From contig JACRHX010000059.1 in assembly GCA_016211955.1 (NCBI GenBank), positions 1 to 23,555 of the forward strand: DNA of 23,555 nucleotides. The letters run 5' to 3'. A program made the position numbers and the translations under genes. Source of the stretch: Parcubacteria group bacterium. GTDB taxonomy: Bacteria > Patescibacteriota > Minisyncoccia > UBA6257 > JACRHW01. Under the pieces are notes generated by a model. The model was given only the letters and a program-made list of their open reading frames with translations, had not been told where the DNA came from and did no database searches. Shown here in pieces: positions 14,051 to 19,993 of this stretch. The number at the start of each line of letters is the position of its first letter. Positions within the stretch are counted from its first letter, which is position 1.

Positions 14051-14940
14051 AAATCGACATCAACACACTTACGGAACAAGAATTTAATGAATTGCCGTTG
14101 GTAATCGAAGGGGAGAGCAAAGAGGTACGTTATGCGGGTGAGGGTCTCGTGGTAATTCGGTTTAAGCCTACTATTTATAGCTATACAGCAAATCGATGTG
14201 GGGTTGTTCCTGGTTCAGATGTATTACGTCTTCGTGCAACTCGAGTTTTTCTTGAGGTGCTTCGGAATGCGGGTATCAAACATGCGTATCAGGAGGTGAA
14301 TGACAGGTGGGTACTTGCAGAATTGCTGCTTCCTCATGAGGTCGAGTGCAAGAAGTATGGTGTTCCACCGTTTGTGGTTCTCGATCTTACTCCTTTTGTT
14401 GTAGCACATGGTTTTGATGTGGCCCCTCCGATTGAAATAATTGTAAAACGGTATCATGGAGGCACCTCGAAACATCGTTATAGGGGAATGGATGGTTCGA
14501 GAGTGAGAAGTGCGCACCCACTGTTTAGGGGACTGCGCATATATAATGAAGGTGCCTATCCATTGCCTATTGTACGATTTGATTGGAGAAATCCATTTCA
14601 AGATGAAAAAGGAAACCGTGTGCAGGATGAGATACTTCCTGAAGACATGGCAAGTTGGTACATCAATGTGGAGAAGGCGCGTGAAACAGCAAAGAAGGTG
14701 TATGCGGCACTCGATATATTTTTAGGGGAACACGATATCGTGTGTAATGATCTTTGTCTTTTTATTGGCTCGGGTGGGGAACTTGTTTATGGAGAGGTGA
14801 GTCAGGATTGCGGACGCTTTCGTCACTTTGATCTTGGTTCGCTTGATAAAGATGTGTGGCGTATGGGTGGTTCTAGTGAGCAGGTTCTTGAAAAGTGGGC
14901 TAAACTTCTTGAGCTCATTTCAGATAGTAAGGAGGGATAG
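14047..14940 (+). CDS. PurC-like (SAICAR synthetase fold) protein with degenerate active site
   Basis: The 297-aa sequence follows the SAICAR synthetase order: an N-terminal strand pair (KEVRYAGEGLVVIRFKPT), EIIVKRYHGGTSKHRYRG matching the R-x-GS-x-R region, QDEILPEDMASWYI matching the aspartate/IS helix, and GEVSQDCGRFRHFD matching DEISPDSSRLW. Several residues important in true PurC are changed: the GKAK lysine near the start is absent, the D-x-K-x-E motif before the C-terminal strand reads NDLCLFIG, and the first Asp of DEISPD is Gly. It may therefore bind a ribonucleotide but use another reaction. Translation is coupled to hisG (ATGA overlap) with AAGGAGGTG upstream. The operon position suggests it acts on a histidine-pathway or purine intermediate; this is inference. 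Confidence 0.6.
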   Translation: MKIDINTLTEQEFNELPLVIEGESKEVRYAGEGLVVIRFKPTIYSYTANRCGVVPGSDVLRLRATRVFLEVLRNAGIKHAYQEVNDRWVLAELLLPHEVECKKYGVPPFVVLDLTPFVVAHGFDVAPPIEIIVKRYHGGTSKHRYRGMDGSRVRSAHPLFRGLRIYNEGAYPLPIVRFDWRNPFQDEKGNRVQDEILPEDMASWYINVEKARETAKKVYAALDIFLGEHDIVCNDLCLFIGSGGELVYGEVSQDCGRFRHFDLGSLDKDVWRMGGSSEQVLEKWAKLLELISDSKEG

Positions 14941-14942
14941 AC

Positions 14943-15599
14943 GTGAAGTTCTTTATCGGTACTACAAATCCCCATAAGGTTCATGAGATTGGGGCGATTC
15001 TTCATGCAACAGGATGTGAATTTGAGGTTACGGATCCAGTAGACCCTGAAGAAACGGAATCAGATTTTGATGGAAATGCAATTCTCAAGGCAAGGGTATA
15101 TGCAGCTCATGCAAAAGGTCTTGTAATTTCTGAAGATTCTGGACTTGTGATACCCACATTGAATGGACTTCCTGGTCCTTGGTCTGCACGTTTTAGCGAG
15201 TGTGTTATTGATCGTGCGACATGGAATGTCACCGACATTGTTCCTGCCGGGTATTCTCGTGAAGTGATCGATAGGAGGAACAATGAGCGAGTTTTGAATT
15301 TAATGCGCACCATTGAAATGCCTCGTCGTGCGGCAATGTTCAAGGTGGTACTTGTTGTTGCCAGACCAGACGGGGCAGTTCTTTTTAGTGGGGTGGGAAC
15401 GAGTAATGGATGGATTGCTGATGAGATGCAGGGTGAAAACGGGTTTGGCTATGATCCTATTTTTGTTGGCGACAATACGTTTGAAAAAACATATGCCGAG
15501 CTTGATGCCCCACGAAAAAATCTTAGGAGTCATAGAAGAAAGGTGTTGCAAGAGTTTCAGGCGTGGCTTGGAAAGTTTTTGAAGGAACAAGAGAAATGA
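14943..15599 (+). CDS. rdgB: RdgB/HAM1-family non-canonical purine NTP pyrophosphatase
   Basis: HAM1/RdgB enzymes hydrolyse ITP, dITP and XTP to monophosphates. Motifs are clear: GTTNPHKVHEI at the N-terminus, the metal-site region SDFDGNAILKAR, SEDSGL, LPGPWSARF, GENGFGYDPIF and a C-terminal SHRRKVL. The 218-aa length is slightly longer than usual because of an insertion near residue 80-110. The GTG start follows AAGGAGG and begins two bases after the PurC-like stop. It shares an ATGA overlap with the following kinase-like gene. Its place in this operon suggests a link to inosine-type intermediates. Confidence 0.88.
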   Translation: MKFFIGTTNPHKVHEIGAILHATGCEFEVTDPVDPEETESDFDGNAILKARVYAAHAKGLVISEDSGLVIPTLNGLPGPWSARFSECVIDRATWNVTDIVPAGYSREVIDRRNNERVLNLMRTIEMPRRAAMFKVVLVVARPDGAVLFSGVGTSNGWIADEMQGENGFGYDPIFVGDNTFEKTYAELDAPRKNLRSHRRKVLQEFQAWLGKFLKEQEK

Positions 15600-15973
15600 A
15601 GGTTATCGTAGATGGAAACGATGGAACAGGGAAGACAACACTTGTCTGCGCCTTAAAGAAAAAAGGATATCATGCGTATGATCGTGGTATTCCAACGACG
15701 CTTACGATGCTTGATGATATTCCGTTTGAGATTCCAACCGACGAAATCTATATTATTCTTGATGTACCCGTAGAGGTAAGCCAAGAACGATTGCTAAGAG
15801 CAGGAAAAAGTCTTAACCAACCATTTCATACCATCAGAGATCTCACATACTATCGTAGACGTTTTCAGGAGGTTGCCGAACAATTACCGCGCTGTCATAT
15901 TATTGATGTATCAAAAGACGATGCGCGGGGCGTTTTAAGGTCTGTACTATGCATACTCGAACACTATAAATAA
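15596..15973 (+). CDS. Short thymidylate-kinase-like P-loop protein
   Basis: This 125-aa protein starts MKVIVDGNDGTGKTTL with a P-loop at about 7-14, then YDRG, a beta strand IYIILDVPVEVSQERLL (as in the LDVPPE-x-x-x-R segment of dTMP kinases) and a YYRRRFQEVAE helix. Nucleoside monophosphate kinases of this type are usually about 200 residues, so this is a compact version with reduced substrate-binding and lid regions. The ATG at 15596 overlaps the rdgB stop (ATGA), which decides it over the open frame to 15563. It is the last gene before the terminator at 15978. The phosphate acceptor is unknown. Confidence 0.68.
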   Translation: MKVIVDGNDGTGKTTLVCALKKKGYHAYDRGIPTTLTMLDDIPFEIPTDEIYIILDVPVEVSQERLLRAGKSLNQPFHTIRDLTYYRRRFQEVAEQLPRCHIIDVSKDDARGVLRSVLCILEHYK

Positions 15974-15977
15974 TGAT

Positions 15978-15999
15978 AAGCCCCAATAAGGGGCTTTTG
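15978..15999 (+). terminator. Intrinsic terminator of the his/nucleotide operon
   Basis: AAGCCCC (15978-15984) pairs with GGGGCTT (15990-15996) around AATAA, followed by TT. Confidence 0.85.
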
Positions 16000-16015
16000 T
16001 ATTACTGATGTGGTC

Positions 16016-16044
16016 TTTTTTAAAGAAAGAAGCCCAAAATGGGC
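16016..16044 (-). terminator. Intrinsic terminator of the four-helix membrane protein gene
   Basis: On the minus strand GCCCA-TTT-TGGGC (forward 16032-16044) is followed by TTCTTTCTTT, right after the stop codon. Confidence 0.7.
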
Positions 16045-16473
16045 CTATGTTTTTTCAAAAAAGAAGAGGAAGATATAAATTGATCCAACAGATAGGGCTA
16101 CGCTAAAAATAACGAGTGAAATACCAGTAACAATACCCCCTCCACTTATTTTTACAATCGTTACAAGATTTGTCAGTCCAAGAAGAAATATATAAAAAAT
16201 AAGATAGAAACTCGATTCTGATCCAAAGGTAACCGCGACAAGATTGATAAGGTTATATCCAAATAGGATTGCAAGTGTCGCCAGAATCCCCGACCGATCC
16301 TTCCCCACCAGCATTGTAATGAAAAGGAAGGCAAATACGAGGTTGAGAGTAACAAAGGTTATCGTGTGGTCGGTCATGAGCAAATTTCTCTCCAAAAAGA
16401 TAATTCCCGTAAATACAAGAAGCATAAGAATTCCACGCATAAGGAAATTTCCACATACAAGCACCCGAACCAC
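16045..16473 (-). CDS. Integral membrane protein, unknown function
   Basis: The 142-aa product is largely hydrophobic with four probable membrane helices (about residues 10-28, 38-55, 66-85 and 92-140, the last region perhaps two helices). No charged motif or known family is recognised. The start is placed at GTG 16473 because GGAGG lies seven bases upstream; a longer TTG start at 16542 has no binding site before it. It sits between two minus-strand terminators, so it probably forms its own transcription unit. Confidence 0.6.
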   Translation of the reverse strand: MVRVLVCGNFLMRGILMLLVFTGIIFLERNLLMTDHTITFVTLNLVFAFLFITMLVGKDRSGILATLAILFGYNLINLVAVTFGSESSFYLIFYIFLLGLTNLVTIVKISGGGIVTGISLVIFSVALSVGSIYIFLFFFEKT

Positions 16474-16543
16474 TTGGTTTTCCTCCACGATTACTAATAA
16501 TGAGCTACTAAGAAGATAGGGTATAACCTTCCTGTGTGTCAAT

Positions 16544-16570
16544 AAAAAATCCCCAGGGTATGGGGATTTC
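16544..16570 (-). terminator. Intrinsic terminator of the GspG-like gene
   Basis: On the minus strand ATCCCC (forward 16562-16567 as GGGGAT) pairs with GGGGAT (forward 16549-16554) and is followed by TTTTT. Confidence 0.8.
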
Positions 16571-16579
16571 GTATGAGGT

Positions 16580-17152
16580 TTATGGGTTTTCTATACAATA
16601 GGCGGGATCATCACAGCCTGGTGAGGAAATACCACTAGTGTTTAGGGGAGGTTTATTAAAATCTACGTCATCAATATCGTCTTCAAGGATCTCATTATCT
16701 TTGTTATCTAACACTGCTTTGAGCACAAATTGATAACCATTCTTGCTTACTCTATATTCATATGGTCTTCCCGAGGGATCGCTTGGTATATTCCGAACAT
16801 ATCCTCTGTTTACAAGACAGGCCGTTAATGCATCCCACCCCTCCTTGCCAGGAGTTCCAACCTTATTGTTCTGACAGGTTTCGGGAGTAGGAAGGCCTCC
16901 GAACGTAAGCATATTCATGATTACATGAATATCGGAAGATCTTCTTATATCACCACTAAACTTATTTTTTAAATTTTTAGATTGTGCCGTGGTGGGGGTG
17001 TTTCTTGTGGTTACTACTGGTGTTTGTTCACTTTCCCCCACGAAGAAGTACCACGATAAGAAGAGTAATACCACAACGCCACCACCCACAAAAAGGAAAG
17101 TGCGGGCGGTGTTTTTCCTCTGTGGCATCTGTGATTCTGTTTGTTGATCCAT
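16580..17152 (-). CDS. Membrane-anchored protein with a type II pseudopilin (GspG)-like C-terminal domain
   Basis: This 190-aa protein has a short basic N-terminus, one membrane helix (TFLFVGGGVVVLLFLSWYFFV, about 18-38), a Thr-rich linker (about 43-60) and an extracytoplasmic domain. The motif IPSDPSGRPYEYRVSKNG (about 124-141) resembles the DPWG-x-PY-x-Y-x-x-NG signature of major pseudopilins, and the acidic stretch DNKDNEILEDDIDDVD could bind calcium as in GspG. A prepilin peptidase site is not obvious, and the hydrophobic helix lacks the usual G-F-x4-E start, so it may be an anchored relative rather than an assembled pilin. Four cysteines could form disulfides. Confidence 0.6.
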   Translation of the reverse strand: MDQQTESQMPQRKNTARTFLFVGGGVVVLLFLSWYFFVGESEQTPVVTTRNTPTTAQSKNLKNKFSGDIRRSSDIHVIMNMLTFGGLPTPETCQNNKVGTPGKEGWDALTACLVNRGYVRNIPSDPSGRPYEYRVSKNGYQFVLKAVLDNKDNEILEDDIDDVDFNKPPLNTSGISSPGCDDPAYCIENP

Positions 17153-17181
17153 AGTATAATTACTAAAGTTTATTTAAATGA

Positions 17182-17211
17182 ATTATATCATACATGGGTC
17201 TTGTTAAACAA
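17182..17211 (-). promoter_or_regulatory. Promoter of the GspG-like gene
   Basis: On the minus strand TTGTTT (forward 17206-17211) and a perfect TATAAT (forward 17182-17187) are 18 bases apart, about 30 bases before the ATG. No Shine-Dalgarno sequence follows. Confidence 0.55.
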
Positions 17212-17267
17212 TTTTTTTTCAATGTTTTATTATTGCCGATTTTTGTTTGATAGGTAATAATAGACAC

Positions 17268-18770
17268 ATGAAGCAGTCTCATACAACAATTGAAGAGATG
17301 TGGAGTCGTGTTTCTGCCGTGCCTGAGGTGATGCATGTTGCTGTTGCACTCGAAACAGAAGGTTTTAAAGCATACCTTGTGGGCGGATGTTTGCGGGATC
17401 TTTTGATGGGAAGGGAGCCAGATGATTGGGATATCGCGACCGATGCAACACCTGAAGAGATTCAGCGTGTGTTTCCTGACAATGTGTATGAAAACAACTT
17501 TGGGACGGTGGGGATTAAAACTGATGCGGAAGATTCACGGCTTAAAATTATTGAAATTACAACATTTCGTCTCGAGGGAAAGTATACCGATAAACGTCAT
17601 CCTGACGGGGTGATATTTGCAAAAACAATAGAGGAGGATCTTGCGCGACGTGATTTTACGATTAATGCGCTTGCAATGAGGCTTGGGGAGGACTCACATG
17701 AACTTATTGATCCATTTGGTGGAATGCAGGATATAGAGAAGGGTGTTATGAAAGCCGTAGGGGATCCAGAAACGCGTTTTAATGAGGATGCGTTGCGTCT
17801 CTTACGCGCTGTTCGTCTTGGTGCAAAGCTTGGATTTGTAATTGATTCAGCAACCCTAGAAGCTGTTCATAAACAGGCAGGTCTGATTGAATTTATCGCG
17901 AAAGAACGGATTCGTGTTGAGTTTTTAAAACTTATTATGACCGATCATGCGCACGAAGGTATTGAAGTATTACAGCGTACCGGACTTTTAAAACGTATTA
18001 TTCCTGAACTTGAGGAGGGGGTTGGCGTAGGACAGAATAAACATCACATTTATAGCGTTTTTGAACATAATGTGCGGGCATTGAAGTATGCAGTTGAACA
18101 GAAGTTTCCCCTTCATGTGCGTCTCTCCTCTCTTCTTCATGATGTTGGAAAGCCGCGTACAAAACATGGCGAGGGGGTTGATTGTACATTTTATGGACAC
18201 CAGATTGTGGGTGAACGCATGGTGCTCAAAATACTCGATCGTTTGCATGCCGCTCGGGATTTGATCGAAACCGTTGCGCTTCTTGTTCGTGAACACATGT
18301 TTGTTTATGACCCCGAAACAGTAACGCTTAAGGGGGTACGAAGACTGTTGCAGCGTGTTGGGGTTGATAATATCGATGATCTTTTTGATTTACGTGAGGC
18401 AGATCGTATTGGTTCTGGTGTCCCCAAGGCGCAGCCTTATCGATTGCGTCATTTAAAGGCAATGGTGGATAAGGTAAAGACCGATCCGGTAAGCGCAAAG
18501 ATGCTCAAAGTAAATGGAGAGGGTGTTATGAAGGAGCTAGGTATTGCTCCAGGTCCCAAAATAGGTGCTATTCTCGCAGTACTTCTCGAGGATGTCATAG
18601 AAAACCCAGAATTAAATACAGAAGAGATTCTTTTGGCGCGCACTAAAGAGCTCGGTATGCTAGAAGAAAAAGAGCTTATTGCATTTTCAAAAAAGGCAAG
18701 GGCATCTGCGACACAGGCGCAAGAACGTATCGACGGTGAGATCTTAGAAAAACATTTTGTAAAGAAATAA
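17268..18770 (+). CDS. cca: CCA-adding tRNA nucleotidyltransferase
   Basis: This enzyme adds or repairs the 3' CCA of tRNAs without a nucleic acid template. The 500-aa protein has the class II nucleotidyltransferase head YLVGGCLRDLLMG with the metal pair in DDWDIATDA (D53, D55), RRDFTINALAM, the NED/RLLRAVRLGAKLGF region, and an HD domain (LLHDVGKPRTKHGEG, H291-D292) in the C-terminal half. The ATG at 17268 is preferred over a TTG at 17247. It is relevant to this window: tRNA-Pro at 19672 has no encoded CCA, while tRNA-Arg has one. It may act as a full CCA-adding enzyme or one of a split A/CC pair, which the sequence cannot settle. Confidence 0.93.
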   Translation: MKQSHTTIEEMWSRVSAVPEVMHVAVALETEGFKAYLVGGCLRDLLMGREPDDWDIATDATPEEIQRVFPDNVYENNFGTVGIKTDAEDSRLKIIEITTFRLEGKYTDKRHPDGVIFAKTIEEDLARRDFTINALAMRLGEDSHELIDPFGGMQDIEKGVMKAVGDPETRFNEDALRLLRAVRLGAKLGFVIDSATLEAVHKQAGLIEFIAKERIRVEFLKLIMTDHAHEGIEVLQRTGLLKRIIPELEEGVGVGQNKHHIYSVFEHNVRALKYAVEQKFPLHVRLSSLLHDVGKPRTKHGEGVDCTFYGHQIVGERMVLKILDRLHAARDLIETVALLVREHMFVYDPETVTLKGVRRLLQRVGVDNIDDLFDLREADRIGSGVPKAQPYRLRHLKAMVDKVKTDPVSAKMLKVNGEGVMKELGIAPGPKIGAILAVLLEDVIENPELNTEEILLARTKELGMLEEKELIAFSKKARASATQAQERIDGEILEKHFVKK

Positions 18771-18854
18771 ACATGTGGAGTCCAGATAACAGATAAAGAG
18801 GGTTATTTTAGAGATCACGCATCTCAAAGGGAGATAGGGTCTCGCAAAAGTATT

Positions 18855-19571
18855 TTGGAACTTACCAGACCACGAGAGGAGTATAAAGATGGCGTAATGC
18901 CACTTGAATACCGCAGTGTGTTGCCGGATGGTATGGTGTGGGATGCGCGCGAACACAATGGAATAGCTACCCTTGTCTTGGAGCAATATGGTTTTAAGAA
19001 AGACCTTTCTGATTTTGTTGCGCCCGGTTTTCGTCTTGTGACCCCTAGTTTTTTTAAGCGGACCGATAGTGTAAAACTTCCTCGAGCTACGGAGGAGCGG
19101 GTGGGTAATTGGCTTGTGAATCATGATCAGGACCTTGTTATGATAGGAGACGTACGAGAGCTTCGAGACCTTTTTGTCTTTTTTCATGAGGCAGGACACA
19201 CATTCCAGAAGGAAAAAGATGAGATTTTGAAGAAGGAGGTGCGAGAGGCTGCGCTGAGAGGAGATCGTTTTGAGGCAGAGGCTTTGATGCTCAGAATTTC
19301 TTTTTTAGAGCGAGATGCCTCTGCTTACGCCCTTAAGGCAATAAAAAAATTGAGAGATGAATACCACATAGACCTCCTTTCTCTATTTGAAAAAGACGAG
19401 TTGAAAAATCTTATTTATGGGGCACTCGTTGATTATCGTTATTCTTCAGAAATTCTCTATCGGAAATTGTTAACGTTTTGGGAGGGGGAAGGCGTGAGTG
19501 AGGAGAAAATTGAAACAATATTACGCACAGAAATGAAAAAATTATTCGATAAAGAGCGTCTAAAGCACTGA
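18855..19571 (+). CDS. Putative zinc metallopeptidase-like protein with HEAGH motif
   Basis: The 238-aa product contains FVFFHEAGHTFQ (H-E-x-x-H, near residues 113-119), the zinc-binding motif of gluzincin peptidases, and about 35 residues later ERDASAYALKA, which could supply the third ligand glutamate. The rest has no recognisable family and no signal peptide, so a cytoplasmic protease or an inactive relative is possible. The start is uncertain: TTG at 18855 and ATG at 18897 both have poorly placed binding sites (GAGAGGAG is 15 bases from the ATG). The frame stays open with protein-like sequence from 18771, right after cca, so the gene may begin upstream with a rare start codon or be the remnant of a longer gene. 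Confidence 0.6.
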   Translation: MELTRPREEYKDGVMPLEYRSVLPDGMVWDAREHNGIATLVLEQYGFKKDLSDFVAPGFRLVTPSFFKRTDSVKLPRATEERVGNWLVNHDQDLVMIGDVRELRDLFVFFHEAGHTFQKEKDEILKKEVREAALRGDRFEAEALMLRISFLERDASAYALKAIKKLRDEYHIDLLSLFEKDELKNLIYGALVDYRYSSEILYRKLLTFWEGEGVSEEKIETILRTEMKKLFDKERLKH

Positions 19572-19653
19572 TATCGAATTCTAACGGGCTGGAGTATGTC
19601 GGTAGCCCCGTAGAAATCGCTGGGGGCGATTCACGGGGTAAATATACACGTTC

Positions 19654-19764
19654 GTCCCGTTAGAGAATTATCGGAGTGTAGTATAGTGGTAGTATACACG
19701 CTTCGGGAGTGTGAGGCCCGAGTTCAATTCTCGGTACTCCGACATGGATATTCTCTAACGGGAC
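19654..19764. repeat. 15-bp perfect inverted repeat flanking tRNA-Pro, with a third partial copy
   Basis: GTCCCGTTAGAGAAT (19654-19668) and its exact complement ATTCTCTAACGGGAC (19750-19764) lie 3 and 7 bases outside the tRNA. A shortened third copy, ATTCTAACGGG, lies at 19578-19588, so the left arm could pair with either. Confidence 0.75.
19672..19742 (+). tRNA. tRNA-Pro (anticodon CGG), no encoded CCA
   Basis: The acceptor CGGAGTG pairs with TACTCCG; the anticodon arm CACGC-TTCGGGA-GTGTG gives CGG (reads CCG); the T-arm CCGAG-TTCAATT-CTCGG is complete. The D stem is weak (two G-U pairs). The gene ends at discriminator A with ACATGG after it, so CCA must be added by the enzyme encoded at 17268. 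Confidence 0.93.
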
Positions 19765-19842
19765 AAGGGTGCGTGAGGGTCAGGTTCGACCTGCCCCATG
19801 ATCTTGAGGTTACGAAAGATTTTACGGGGTTCCCGGCAGCCC

Positions 19843-19855
19843 GACCCTCTTTTTT
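19843..19855 (+). terminator. Terminator or attenuator directly before the 45-aa ORF
   Basis: GACCCTC closes a branched stem with 19775-19781 and is followed by six T residues that run into the ATG at 19856, so readthrough would be needed to express the next genes from an upstream promoter. Confidence 0.55.
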
Positions 19856-19993
19856 ATGAGTCATTTTAAGGAACAACCCACGTTTGGAATTAAGTCGGTT
19901 ACTGAGCAGACACCATTTGAAAATGCACCGGTGCGTTCTTTTTTTCTCGATGGTGCAAAGTTAATGATTCAATTACTCCAAGGTTTGTTATGA
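19856..19993 (+). CDS. 45-aa ORF coupled to the transglutaminase-like/TPR gene
   Basis: This short ORF starts MSHFKEQPTFGIKSVTEQTP and ends in a hydrophobic helix-like LMIQLLQGLL. Its TGA overlaps the downstream ATG by four bases (ATGA at 19990-19993), the arrangement seen between translationally coupled genes. No Shine-Dalgarno sequence precedes its ATG, which lies directly after a run of T residues. No family is recognised. It could be a coupling leader peptide or a small partner of the next protein. Confidence 0.42.
   Translation: MSHFKEQPTFGIKSVTEQTPFENAPVRSFFLDGAKLMIQLLQGLL

Larger units (their letters stand above)
19578..19852 (+). ncRNA. Structured RNA region enclosing tRNA-Pro and ending in a terminator-like hairpin
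   Basis: Before the tRNA, a nested hairpin forms: CCCCGT/ACGGGG (19606-19611 with 19633-19638 region) outside AATCGC/GCGATT, within outer arms TAACGGG (19582-19588) and CCCGTTA (19656-19662). After the tRNA, GAGGGTC (19775-19781) pairs with GACCCTC (19843-19849), enclosing a CAGGT/ACCTG hairpin and a longer CCCC...GGGG arm with an ATCTT/AAGAT stem, followed by six T residues. It does not show the conserved sequences of tmRNA, SRP RNA or RNase P RNA. The identity is unknown and it may be more than one RNA. Confidence 0.45.

Noticed and set aside
19578..19852. tmRNA, SRP RNA, RNase P RNA or T-box identity
   Set aside because: None of the conserved sequences of these RNAs could be found, and the tRNA in the middle is a complete tRNA-Pro.
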